From Cristatella mucedo (taxonomy: Eukaryota; Bryozoa; Phylactolaemata; Cristatellidae): a stretch of DNA of 64,000 nucleotides. The stretch spans positions 639,001-703,000 of the forward strand of contig WPIO01000031.1 of NCBI GenBank assembly GCA_009760855.2, in the 5' to 3' direction. Positions 43,398-56,100 of this stretch are shown in pieces (position 1 is the first letter of the stretch; each line of letters opens with the position of its first letter). The position numbers and the translations under genes were made by a program. A model generated the notes under the pieces. It saw only the letters and a program-made list of their open reading frames with translations, was not told the origin of the DNA and ran no database searches.

Positions 43398-44124
43398 CAC
43401 GAAACTCCCAGGTAATGAGATGGCTTGCGAGTGGGGTCGAGAGGTTAGTACTTCCAGTCCTATAACGAACGAATAGTCACATAAAATCAACGATTAGTAT
43501 GCAATTAAAAATTAAAATATATATATATATGAAACATTTTTCTCGAGAGTGTTAATGGCTGTTGTGGACCATTGTCGCCCTAAGGTCGATTGAGGGGTGT
43601 TAGCTTGTAAGGTACTGGTTCGCACGTAAAGAAAAGCTGACAAAAATGAGTGCAAATGCCTAAATAAGTTATAAATAAATTTATAAAATTTAGAAATATG
43701 TTGGACGAGAGAAATCCACATCTTCCAACATAACGGCGTCGGCCAATAAATGCCACCCCCATCCAAAACAAAGTGATTAGTTAAGCGCGCCTCTGCTTTT
43801 CGTTTGCGCCAGCTCTTAGCGTTAGATCGGTGCGTGAGCTAGGATCGTGCGGCTGCCGTCTCCACGCCGCTCGCCCTCGCGACGTTCTAGCCGTTCGCGG
43901 GACTGCACCGAGCTGTGCACCGCCGAGTGACTCCGTCGTATATCAACAATGAAAACTGCGATCGGCTCCGGAACAGAGTGAAACGCGCGCAACCGGCGTG
44001 AATCACCGAGCCGTCCCCCGGCCTGCCGGGCGTTCACAGTCGCCGGCGCCGCCGACTAGTCTCGACGTCGCGCATCCGCCGCGACCGCTTCAGATTCGGC
44101 CGCTCTCGTCGCGCAAGAGGGACT
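43398..44124. promoter_or_regulatory. Candidate bidirectional promoter between TRAP1 and mastermind
   Basis: The 727 bp separate two divergent start codons and must contain both 5' UTRs and promoters, unless undetected upstream exons exist. The mastermind half (about 43790-44120) is GC- and CpG-rich. The TRAP1-proximal part is AT-rich with a short TA run near 43518-43530. I see no unambiguous TATA box or initiator. Confidence 0.6.
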
Positions 44125-44430
44125 ATGTATTGTACCATGTCCGAGCCTCCGCCACCGCAGCACCCGCCTTCGCCTGAGGATGCCCGGAGGAAGGGCGGCA
44201 ATGTCAACGTTCTGGCGCGCCTGCGGCAGCGCTTCGAGCTTTTGCGCAGTATGCACGATTCGAAGAGGAAGGATTACGATGACAGCATCAAGGAGGTTTA
44301 CAAGAGAGACCACGAGGAGACTCTTATCTACCACCAGAAGTGGCTGCAGAGCAAAGTGAAAAAGGCCTCGAAAAGACCCAAAGAGCTCGCGGGCGGCGAA
44401 GTCCGCGGCAGCGTCGCAGCTGCCGGTCAG
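44125..44430 (+). CDS. mam: mastermind exon 1: MamL (CSL-Notch binding) domain
   Basis: ATG at 44125 opens [20 protein letters not shown]; a second in-frame ATG at 44137 also has A at -3 and could be the true start. The helix runs from about residue 24 to 86. The exon ends GGTCAG|GTTAGT after exactly 102 codons (phase 0). In vertebrate MAML genes the MamL domain is likewise at the extreme N-terminus. Confidence 0.9.
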
Positions 44431-45710
44431 GTTAGTGTTCGGGCTCGCGCGCTCCGAACCGTTACGGTGATGGTGGCGCCAATCACTTGGGGTGCCGTGC
44501 AGCCCAGGCTAGTGGGGCTGGGCGGCCCATCGGACCAGTACCATCGCTTATTGTGATTCGGTTCTGTGCCATTGTATGCACCCAAGCTCGGCGCTCTCGA
44601 TCTGCCTCGCGCTTAGTCGTGCAGGCAGGCACCGCATAGCTGCTGAATGTATCTCTGCCAAGCTTCAGCGCTAAGGGTCTAGGCTGGCAGACTCTTCTAG
44701 TCCAGCGGCAGGGGCTTGCCCTTTGCCGTCGCCGGTAGGATTCTGGGATAGCTAGTGCCGGGCCGTTGCCAAGTTCCTCCTTTGGGTGATGATGCAGAAT
44801 CATAGCAGGGCTATGAGTTGCTCCCTTCCACGTGGCCGTTATATTGCACCAGCCGGCAGGTGCAGGGCTACCTGGCTGCCAACCAACAGTTCCATGCCTG
44901 TAGCTGGCTGGCTGGTGTGTGGGTTCACCGGCTGCTTTTGATCGTGCCGTTCATAAAAAAGCTCAGAGATCAATTTGCAGTGGTTCGGCATTAGCTCGTT
45001 TTGCTCCATCATTCTTGCATGTGTCGCAAGCCCTTCCTCCATCCGTTAAAACGTTGAGCCTCTAGTTTCGCATACCTAGTATATCTGTATTCTGTGCAAC
45101 TGCAGACTAGCAGCTGTGATGCATGTCAGCAGCTGCGAAGCAGCCTCGGAAGAGCGTCCGGCATCCGGTGTTTCAGCGAGTCGCAGCTTGATGAGGACTG
45201 CACCAACCACCCCCTGACGTAGCTGCTCGGCTTCCATCTGCCGATCTTTCATGGTTTAGCTGTTATCTTACTTGTCACACTAGAGCTAGGGACATTCAGT
45301 AAGCTGACAGCTGCATTCTCGTAAGTGACATTAGAGCACTGGCTCCTTGGGCTGAAGCTAGCTCCCACCGGTTTTGCTGCTCGTGAGCTCACCTGGCCAC
45401 CACTACCTAACCTCGGTAGTGTGTGGGTGTGACACCGGCAGTGCTCAACCATTCCCGGTCTGAGGTCACGTCGGGGTCAGAAAGGAGCACTTCCGGCTGT
45501 CTGCTCATGCAGACACCACCTGCGGTCGCCTGTCATCGATGTGCTTGCACTTAGCTTCCTCGATAAGTAGTAGGCTCGGAGCTTCGGGCCAGTCCCACGC
45601 TGGAGCCTGGGCGCCTGGGCTGCACTGCCCGAAAGCCTCTCCTGCCTGTTCTGTGCAATGCAAATCCCAGGCTTGTTTATATTGGGTAACAGTGATTCCT
45701 TGGCATGCGT

Positions 45711-45759
<49 letters not shown>

Positions 45760-45825
45760 TTCGTGCCTGTTTGTGTGTGTGTGTGTGTGTATGTGTGTGT
45801 GTGTGTCTGGGTGTGCACGGGTGTA

Positions 45826-45868
<43 letters not shown>

Positions 45869-48693
45869 AGGTGGGTGCACGCCCCACCCCACATGCACCA
45901 CCTTTGATTTGGGAATGAGCACTGACAGAGTCGGTGTCATGGTTCAGTGCAGGCGAGTGTTCGTGAATCACCAGCCTTGCTCCTTGCTGGCATAGTGAAT
46001 CACTCCAGCCCGGCCGGCTGCCCAATCCGACGTCTCCTGAAGCCGTTTGGTGCTGCCCGTATCTCGTTCTGCATCTTCGTTCTGTGCTTCTTGCCTGTGG
46101 CCCTCTCTAGCTTCTATCTCCTTCTTATCCCACTGTGCCGAAATACCGGCCCGGTAACCTTTGACCGGAAGACTCTTTGCAGCTGCCCATGGGTAAGGTG
46201 GTCACCTTTAACGACCGTGTTCGTGGGATCGAGCCCACGTGAATGCCGTGAATCTTCAACTCCTGGATAGTTCTCTTAGGGTGCTATACAAATAAAGTAT
46301 ATTTTATTTTGTTTCTTATTTGTAACCTGCTGCCCTTGGATGTGCGACTTGCTTTGCAGCCGGCAGTCGGAAGCCGTAGGGGACACTCGTAGTCACGAAC
46401 AATTCGGTTGCATGCCCGTACGTCACTAGTTTACCAACTTTTCACCAGCAAAACAAGAAGTGACTAGCGTCAGTTCGGTTTCGCTAGCACTTCGATTTGG
46501 ACTGTCTTTTAAAACAGCAAATGAATGAAGGTGGCATGTCACACAGTAGCACAAAGCAATATTTTTGCCGTTACCTGCTTCCCAAATGCAGTCAAGTTGG
46601 TGTTGGCGAACAGTCTAGACCAGCATTCCACCATTTTCGAGCACCATGGTTCATTGGGAAGCATACGGTCATGCGCTGATCTCGACCTCGTGTGGCTGTT
46701 AGTGGCAGGATGCCGTGTAGTTGGTGTGCAGCCGAAATGCAAGAACCTGACTGTTCATTTCGTGGACTCATGATCGCAAGAGGTTCAAGCTATTTGCTGT
46801 ACGTTGGTTTGTTCTCAAACATTCGTTTTGCCTGCCGTTTTGCCACTGACTTCAGACCATCCCCACCTGTCACCAACCGGGTAGAACTATATCGCAGTTG
46901 GCAGTTATGTGGTTCCCCATGACAAAATCGCCAGGCTGCTGATTCAGCTGCCCACCGGGGTTGCTATCAACTCCAGCCTCGTGGCCGGAACACCGGATGC
47001 GCTGGAGAGACCGTGTGGACACAGTAGTAGTGCTGACCGGAAACGCGAAGAAGAAGAGTCCTGGCGGCTCACGCGAAAAAGAGCGGCCCAGGCACTAAAA
47101 ACGCATGATTGGCTCGGGCGGCTTTTCCCCCACAGATGCCCTCCTAGTTTTGCCAGCGTTTTTTCAATCGCTTCGGCCACAATGCTCGTCCTTTGCGACA
47201 TGTCGGCTTCCGGCATTCGCTGGAAAACCTGAAAGGTACTCGGCGTAAAACCAGCATCGTAATCCAAGGCACGGCGTGTGAGCAGCGGCAATGAGCCGCA
47301 CTGCACCTGCAACACTGCCGCCTTGGCTGTGCAATGGCTCCAAGCTCTCCAGGTGCTTCTGCTTCTTCTGCATCATTTCCGCCATTCCTGAGCCTGGGAC
47401 GAGCAGAGATGCGGTGTCTGCTAGCTCTTGCTCGGCAGCCACGTATGCAGGACAAGGGGCGGAGGGAAGCTTGCCTCACTTTAGAACATGTTCAGACGGC
47501 TCACCTTGAGCTGCCGTCTTCAGCTTTGGGTTGCTGCACCAGGCCGCGAACAGGCGCGAGAGGTCTCGCAAGCTGATAACTGCCGCTTCGCGCGCCGCCG
47601 CCTTCGCCGAGCAGCTTCACCGCTGTTTGGCTCGGTGCAAGCCGCAGCAAGCGAGCAAATAGCCTTCGGTGAGGCCGCTGGCTCCTATGTTATTTCGCAA
47701 GTTACTCGCTCCGCTGCCCGGCACAGATCTGGGGACGAGGTGGTCTGCTAACCCACTCTGTCTGCCGCTCCGCTTCGTCCCGCCCTCCTCCCCCCGACTT
47801 GCTCCGAAGGCCAGCAGCAGAAGAAGCAGTAACAGTGGAAGCTTTGCAGCAGCAGCAGCCCACCTCCCTTCCCCTTCATCCCACCCTTCACCCAGGCCCG
47901 TGCTCGTGGCTCGCTTGCTGTCAGCCGAAGCGCTGAGCCTGGCCGCGGCAAGGGTTCCAGCAGGCTCGTCCAGACTTTGTTGGGCTGAGACTTAGCCGCC
48001 GGACAGTCGAAGCCACCCTCCCTCTGTTCCCCTCCATTTGGATTCGGTCTCGGCTTCATTATTGCTCGGCTTTGTGGCCCAGAGAATGGGCTGCCGGCTT
48101 GAGGCAGCTGGCCAAGTAGTGGGCGGCCACCACGGGCAGATCGGGTGGGTGGGTGGAGGGGGGGGGTGATGGAGGGTCGGCAGACGACCTGCTAATGAGA
48201 GGTGCCTTCCTGGCTGATTCAACGCTTGCCATAGCCGGAACACTTTGGATGCCCAAGCCGGTGGCTAGGAGGGGGCGTCTGCAGCAGAGGTGGTGGTGGT
48301 GGTGATGATGCAGCTCTCTGGCCCAGTGTTCGACCTGCAGAGCCGTTGAAAGAGTGTGCTGTGGGCCTTGCTGTTCAGGCTGTTGGTCGATCGGCGTGAG
48401 CGATCTTTCCGGGAACCATTTGAAACCACCCTGTCTGTAGGGCACGATGGTCGCACGCAGAGCTCTCACACGCTGCCTCTGCTGATGGTAAACAGCGCCG
48501 CGGGAGGAGGAGAGCCTGCTGCCGCCTGAGAGAAGCAGGGCTGAGAGCCGCCGCTTGCGAGTGGCATGGCCCCTTCAGCTGATGCCTTCTGTGCTGGCTG
48601 AAACTCGGTGCAAGTGTAGCCGATCGAGTAACGTCTGCTGGGGAGGGGCGGCACGCCCTGGCCGTCCTTAGCCAACTGCTTGCCTTTACCTAG

Positions 48694-48740
<47 letters not shown>

Positions 48741-50063
48741 CTCTCTTTCTTTCTCTCTTTCTTTCTCTCTCCTCTTTCTCTCTCTCTTTCTCTGGGGCAG
48801 CCTGCTAGGACGGCCAGACAGGATGGCCGAGAGTTGAGCCGGTAGTCTGGCACACAACCGTTCGCAGCCCCAGCGAGATTGGGTGGCTCGTTGGCCTCGT
48901 GGCTGCTACCTGCTCTTCCTTGCCCTCTGCCTGCTGGCATTGGGCTGCCGAGGATCAGGTTTGACCTCGTGCTGCCACCTCCCTCCCTCCCTCTATCCAT
49001 CCCTCTCTCCCTCCCCAGCTCGAGCATCAGACGACCTAGGCTTGAGTAGAGAGATCCGGCCGGCTGCTTAATTAGGGAATACTGCTAGGCAGGGGCTGCA
49101 GGAGGGAGCAGCAGCAGCAGCAGCTTACCGGACAGCTGCTTGCTTGGCCAGGCCTCCTCATCGTTTTTGTGTCTGCCTGCATGGGGACGACACGCATGCA
49201 CTCGCGCTAATCCTTAACCTGGACCACTGACTCTCTTCACGAATCGCGACTGTTCTCGATAATCAGCAGGCCAGTAGAAACTGTGTCGGGCTGAGCTCTA
49301 TTCGGTCCCTGCTAGTAAAGATCATCAGATCAGATAAGATGAGATGTCGGTCGACCCTTCCACCTAATCCTCCCGGCTGAGAGGTTAATCGGATGACCTG
49401 GTGGTAGCCTCGGCTGTAATGACACCCCGAGCGATTCCCTTGTGGCTGCCGAGTTTAGCTGAGCCAGCTCTTCTTTGACCTCTCGGATGTGCTCGAAAAC
49501 CGTAACAGTGGCTAGGTGGATGAAGGGAGGGGCTGGCCAGCCGTCGGCTCGGCTCTCATCGGCTAGCCCTTTCTTCAACTGATAGCAACCAGAGGCTTCG
49601 GCCAGATTTTCTAGAGCCTCTCGTCGGTGGCTGAGGGGCCGGCCTATCTTGCCCGTGAGCCAGTTGGTTGGGGGTGGGGCCATACGATGTGGTGGTGGTA
49701 GTGGTGGTGGTGGGTGGTGGGGCTGGTGGTGGTGGAGGCAGTGCTACAAAATCGATAGAAATGTTGGCTGCATGCATCTCTGGCTGACAGCCCTCCCCCC
49801 ACACACCCGCACAGCCGACACGGCAGCACGACCGTGGTTTTCCTTCCTTGTCTCCCCCCTCCACACACCATTGTTGGTCTCAACGAGGTGATGTCCCACT
49901 AGCTGTGGATGGCCGGAGCTTGTTCTGGTGGGCGATGGCTACCTGCGTTTGCAAACGCGACAAGTTGGTATGAGACAAAATGGCAGATGGGTCAAAGCTG
50001 AGGGTCGGTTAAAAAGTTAGGTCGGTGCCTCCTCTTCACTGCTGCCCCCCACCCCGAACCGAG

Positions 50064-50158
<95 letters not shown>

Positions 50159-53100
50159 GGGCACTTAGACTTGCAAGGCACGTTGAATTGCACCGTGGAG
50201 TGTTGAAAAATCGATTGACATACAGCTGTGGTGTGGCCAGCTGTGTGGTAAATTGTCTTTGGATTCGAAGGCTGCCGGAGGCTATGATAGGCCCTTCAAT
50301 GACGATTAAAAAACCACCAGCATCAATAGCTGCAGTTGGAAGCTTAGGTGTCAGGTGCAAAAGCTTGCTGCTGCAAATGGTCAACTGTACTTAGTAAAGG
50401 TGGGGAGGGCAAAATTAGGTTTGACCCAAGGAGTGGCCTATTCTTGACTTTAACCAAGGCAGCCCGAAAGCCACTCGATATACCCTTTGGTTTGGGAGGA
50501 GGGGAGGAGGAGGAAGTCTGAAGGGGGGGGGTCTGCTTATCCCCATTTCAGTTTGCCTATGAGGAGCTTAACTCCTGCATTGCTAGCTCAGTAAAGGACG
50601 TGGGATTACGTCCAGAGGTGTCCAGGTATGTGCTTGCTCCTGTACAGTCCTGTCTTTGCTGCATGTTGGCCAGGCTTTCAAAAAAAGGTGCCGCATGACT
50701 CACCAACCAGTTTGAATCATTTTAGCTGCACTCACCTTGACCTAAACTCGGGTGAATCACGTGCTGCAACCTATCAGAAGAAAGTCGGAGGGGGGTAGGT
50801 AGGCGTGGAGTGTCGTGACATGACATGAATGGGGGCAAAGAGAGGGTTGGAGGGACTTGCTTATCGCAGTGGTGCTGTCGGTCAGGTGCTGAAACACTGT
50901 CTCAGAAGCCATCGGTAGGCCATCAGCTCCGGAGGGGGTGGCTGGGGTAGGGTAGGGGGCACTGGGCAGCAGCGTTTTTGACCTGGCACATTTCGGCCCA
51001 GCTCTCGGGCTGATGCCGTTGCCAGCCAAGTCGACGAATGGCACCATTCACAGTAGTGGTATGATTTTATGAAATTTTAACCATATCCAGTTGATGATAA
51101 ATCTAAAACAACAGGGTTCTCGGATCCGGGAATTAAATGTGCTCCTATATATCGGAGCATGTTTAATTATCTATATTATTAATTGTATAGCACCCTGAGA
51201 TAACTTAATTTCTATTTCAGGCCCTTCACATATGCTGCGGGCTCGAGCCCATGACCTCTGTCATCAAATACATTCACCTTGGCCTTGGTTCGAGGCGAGC
51301 ACCTTAACCACTGGGCCAAACTACCGATCTATGTCGAGAGCAACCGAGAGTACGGCTGCCATCTGCTTTAGGTAGACGTGTAAATTTTACGACCGCAGAG
51401 TGTGTAGGCAGCATTATCCATCATAAACAGCATGCCGGCACGGTCTTGATGTGCCACGGCCGAAATGGCCTCCCGACTGGAGTGTTTGTTTCACTTGGCT
51501 GTGCCCTGCAGCATAAGATGGCACGTGACAATGAGACAAATGGGTGGTTCAAGCCAGTGCATTTCAGTGTGCTGAGGTGGCCTTTACTTTGAGCTCGTCT
51601 TTACTTGAAACATCGTCGTGTGCTTGGTTAGTGCCAGCTTCTTACGGTCCCCCCTCAGACCAGCCAAGCCAGAATAGAGCTTCCAAAGTAAAGGAGTGGG
51701 GCCGGAGGAGGAGGATTCCGATGGCGGCGGTGGTGCCATTTGTCGGAAAGTCGTGCAGCCGAAAGGTGGAGCAGCCGAAATGTTGAGCTCAGTTGAGTCG
51801 AGTTGAGCTGAACCCAGGCAACCAAGCGGTTGCCAAGGTTTTTCTCGGAGCCACCTGGTGGAGCAGAGAGACAGACAGAGACAGACAGACAGACAGACAG
51901 AGGCCGGTGGGCAGGGCAGGGCGCCGATGCTCATCGGTAGGCGGAGCTAGCTGGCTGCTCGCAAGAGGCTGCATGAGGCAGCCCAGACCGTGTGACTTGT
52001 TGCGCCACCGCCCTGCCCCCTGGTCCTGCTTGGCTGGTCGGAGCGAATAAATTAATGCCACAGCGTCGGTCTGCTGGCCAAGGCCTAAGGGCCTGAGTCT
52101 GTACCAGGTCTGAGTGCATCGTCTGCTCCTCCGAGCAGCGAGGCAGTCGAGCTAGATGCAGCTGCTGGATGAAAGAGTGCTGCCTGCCCTGTGCCGCCGG
52201 CACCTGCGCGGCTGTGCGTGACTTGGAGAGCTAGTCTCCGCATACGACTCACTGACTGACCCGGGCGCCAATGCCCAGGGCTGCTGCACTGCTCGGCACT
52301 TGCACTCGGCGGGCAGCTCGCCCTCTCGGCATCAGCGGCTGTGCGCCTGCGGCCAGGCCGCCTTGCCCGCCCCTGCCTACAGATTCCGCTGTGCACTGTT
52401 CTCTGTGTGCTTGTGGCTTGCCGGTGACTTGTCTTGGCCTGCCTGCTATCTGGCATCGGTGGTGGGTGGCCTCTTACCGGGAGGGGGGAGGAGGACTTCT
52501 GTTGACACTTGCTGTCCCAAATTTGCTGTGATCTGCCGATCTGGTCATCCGTGATCCAGTCACCGTGTTGGTCAGCCGACTCCGAATGTCGTACGATGGG
52601 CGTCTTTCAATCCGAACCGAAGCCTGTCTCCTAGGGAAATGGTGGCCTCGACAAAATAGCTAGAGCATTTCCATCGACAAGCAATCCCTCGTCCCCTAGT
52701 AGCGCATGTGAGTGTGCGTGTGTGCACGTGTGCCCATACGTGTGTTAATGTGTATGTGAACACGATGTGTATGTCAAAGTCCAGTCAAGGAGCTGCAGCT
52801 GTGGTAATTGGTATCAGCGATTTTTCAGTGGCAATACACAGTGTGCCTCAGGGTCGAAATAGGTACATGGCTTGACCTGTCGCCTGGATGTACAGAAACC
52901 GTTGCCGGTAGGGGAATGTCACAGAAAAGGTTCTGAAAACGTCACCTCGGTTAGACCTATAAACGAAAGTGTCTCTTAAATTTTGTAACCACCAATAAAC
53001 GGTAGTTCATAATCAATGGCAGGTTTACTTGAAATGGTAGTGTCAAGTTAACTCGTGTTGTGAGGCACCCACTGCTGGTCTCTCGAAGGCTTCATTTATA

Positions 53101-56100
53101 TATTTAAATTTATATATGGAGTATTTCGTTGGGATAGCATTAAACGCATATAGTTGCAGGATTAATATGCTGCTTCGAATACTCCAGAGAATCACTGCAA
53201 GGCATGGAAATTACGAGGGGGATCCCTTAGCGTTTGCTTGCGACATGCGTTTGTCCTAGGTGACGGCACGAGTATCTATGCACAACTTGTCTGCTTGTGT
53301 GCTCACGTACTACTGCAGCCCTCGAGGCAGCGTCACACGCGAGTGATGTTCTGGTCTTCCCCAATCGTTCGCATCCGAGCTATCCGCCTCGCCAGCAGCA
53401 CTTGCACAGCGAGTCTGCGCTGCTGCTGGAGCCGCGTTTGCCTGCCATTGGCGCTAGCTCCGAGCGTGCAGCCCGCTTCTTCTGCCACAGGCCAGGCGAG
53501 CTGTGGTCTCGCCCGACTTCGGCCCTATGCGCTCTGACATCGGAGGAGGCGGCGGCGGAGCGCAGAGCAGAGCAGCGCGTTAGGGCTTCATGCGTTAGGG
53601 CTTCATGCGCACCGAGCCAGCCGGAAGGGCTGAGGTCTATTGTCTATCCCCTCTCTCTCGTTCTAGGGCGTGAAACGCAAGCTGCAGCAGGGCGAAGGTG
53701 GCGGCAGCGGAGTAGGTGACGGCAGCCGCGACTGTCCGCCTTTGTCGCCGCCACACAAGCAGCAGGCTCAGTCTGCCAAGCTCTCCGTCGACACAGGTGA
53801 GCTGACTTGAGCGCTGGTTCGAGTGCAGCACTCAAGCATAGCTGCTTGCCCAAATGTTGTCGCCGCTAAGGCCTTTGCATGGTCTGGCGCCACCCAGCCC
53901 GGGGCATCACCACAGGGCTTCAGAATCTTCGGTTGGCTGCCTGCCTGCCTGCTGGATTCTGCTCCGAGTGTGGGCTGGCGCACGGGCTGGCGGATGACGT
54001 CGGATGTAAAGAAAAATGGGAGCACACGCTGGAGCCATAGCTGACGTCAGAGGCACCGGCATGGATTTCACTTGATTAGAAACAGATAGAGAGGGCGGGT
54101 AATCTGTGGGAACCTCTGCCTCTGCTGCTGCACTGCTCTGCTGCCCGTGAGTTTAGAATAATGGCCCGAGCGTTGGTGGGATGACGTGGTACCACGTGGT
54201 ACGGTCGCTGTACCACGTGGTGCAGCCGCTGCTCGAGCCACGGTTGCCCGATTGGCGACCGTCAGCAGACGTGCTACTCATCCATTATCTGCTCGGCCCT
54301 TTGTCGCTTTGCTGCCGTGACATGCATGAACATGTCTAAGTCGACCGAGCCGCTCGCTTATTTGCTGTTTTCTCTCGCTGACTTCTCTCTCACACATCCT
54401 GTTGTGCATGCTTGCAGGAGCCGCGCCGCAGCTCAAGCTGGAGGAGTCCCTCATGGGAGGAGGCGTCGGCTGCGAGACAGAGAGCGAGTTCGACGGCCTC
54501 GAGCTGCTGACCGGCTTCGACGGTGCCGACGATGTGATGAGCTTGATGAACAGTTCCGAGTCCGACCACATCCTGTCCATGATGTTTCCTTCTGCTGAGA
54601 GCACCACTGGCGTCTCGGCTTCTGCCTCCACCAGTGTCGCTGCTGCGGTGGCTGCTGCTGATAGCGGTGAGAGCAGGCGAGCGACGGCAGGTGCTCAGCA
54701 GCCGAGGCCTGCCAGCCGAGACTCGTACCCGAAGGATCAGGCCGCTTCGGCTTGTGCCGTCACGTCTGCTGCAAGTGTGGCAGCGCCCGGCCCGCCTCAG
54801 CCGCAGCAGCGCAAGCGGCAGCAGGCGCAGCGACAGGTGTCACAGTCCCATCAGGCCACAGTGCAGCCGCAGCAGCAGCCTCAGGCGTCGCCGAGCGGCT
54901 ACCTCACCGGAGCAATGCCCCCGGGCTACCACGTCGTCGGCACGCCACCGCTGATGGCCACTTACAAGAGCGAGCCCTACGACGGCAGCGCCGCTGCTGC
55001 TGCCATGGCGGCGGCATATTCTGTCGACCGCTCGGGCGTCGTCGTCGCCGGTGTGCCGGCGCCGCATGGCCCTGGCAGCGGAGGCGGCCTGTCCTCCATT
55101 GGCAGGCAGCTGTCGCACGAACAGCAGCTTGGTATGATGCGTAGCGCCGCGCCCCACAAGATGTTCATTCCTGGAAATGGCGGCAGCGGCGGCACTGTTG
55201 GCATAAGCGGCGGCGGCATCGGCGGCTCTGTGATGCCGCCTGCCCCTGCGCACCCGCTGGCCTACCGGCATCATCCTCAGCAGCAGCAGCAGTCACAGCA
55301 GCAGCAGCAGCAGTCACATGCGCAGTGCTACCCGGCAGGGGTGTGCGGCGGTGGCGGACCTGCTATGGTGCCTGGCGGCGCTGCTCATTCAGCGCACGTC
55401 CTATCAGCTAACGGTGTGCCGCCGTCGATGGGACAGTGCTGCACTGCTCAGCTGCACTATTCCCCGTATTCTTGCGCCGGCGGCAGCGGACTTGCTCAGC
55501 AGCAGCAGCCATCGCACGTGGCTTTTGGTGGTCACGCCAAGGCACCGGCACACTACGGCAGCGGAATGGGCATGCTCGTCCATGGAGGAAGTGACGAAGC
55601 AGATTCGGGTGCTGCTGCGGCATACCATCGCCAGACTTCGCTGCCCATGGGACAGGCGTACGCGCCAGCCATGGCGCAGCAGTCTGCTCTCGGTCAAGGA
55701 CTCGCACATGCGAACTTTGGCAGCACAGGTCAGCTTCATCCCCAGGACTCTGCTGCAGCCGCCCGAGCCATGGCGGCCTACAGGTCCGGGGCTTGTCAGC
55801 AGCAGCAGCAGCAGCTGCTGCTCACCCAGCAACAGCATCATCATCATCAGCAGCAGCAGCTACTCCTCAGCCAGCAGCAGCAGCAGTTGATGACGCAGCA
55901 GCAGCAACAGCGCCTGCCCTCAGCCAGCTCTCGCCAGCGTGTGGTCGAGCAGCAGCAGCAGCAGGCGATCAGTGGTGGTGGCAGCAGGAATCTGCGTGAA
56001 GCGGCCTTCTCATCCGATGCCGTTTATCAACAGCAACTCTTGCATCAGCAACAAATGATGCAGCTTCAGCAGCTTCAGCAGCAGCGCGCCATCCAGCAGC

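Larger units (their letters stand above)
44431..53666 (+). other. mastermind intron 1: contents
   Basis: 9236 bp. Besides the listed SINEs and microsatellites it contains GGT-rich tracts (48285-48310 and 49685-49740) and two minus-strand open stretches of unknown meaning (46944-47442 and 49330-49683). No extra mastermind exon can be shown, but small ones could be missed. Confidence 0.6.

Noticed and set aside
52800..53060. Possible LINE fragment (AGTGTGCCTCAGGG resembling a VPQG motif)
   Set aside because: Too short, with no other reverse-transcriptase motif nearby.
54105..54112. TGTGGGAA, a possible CSL/Su(H) site in mastermind intron 2
   Set aside because: Matches the consensus, but this degenerate 8-mer is expected several times by chance in 64 kb, and another lies in a SINE at about 42594.
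54840..55847. Long minus-strand and other-frame ORFs across mastermind exon 3
   Set aside because: CAG/GCC-rich coding sequence produces open shadows in all frames; the 962-residue frame is the only one with matching splice phases and a MamL exon.
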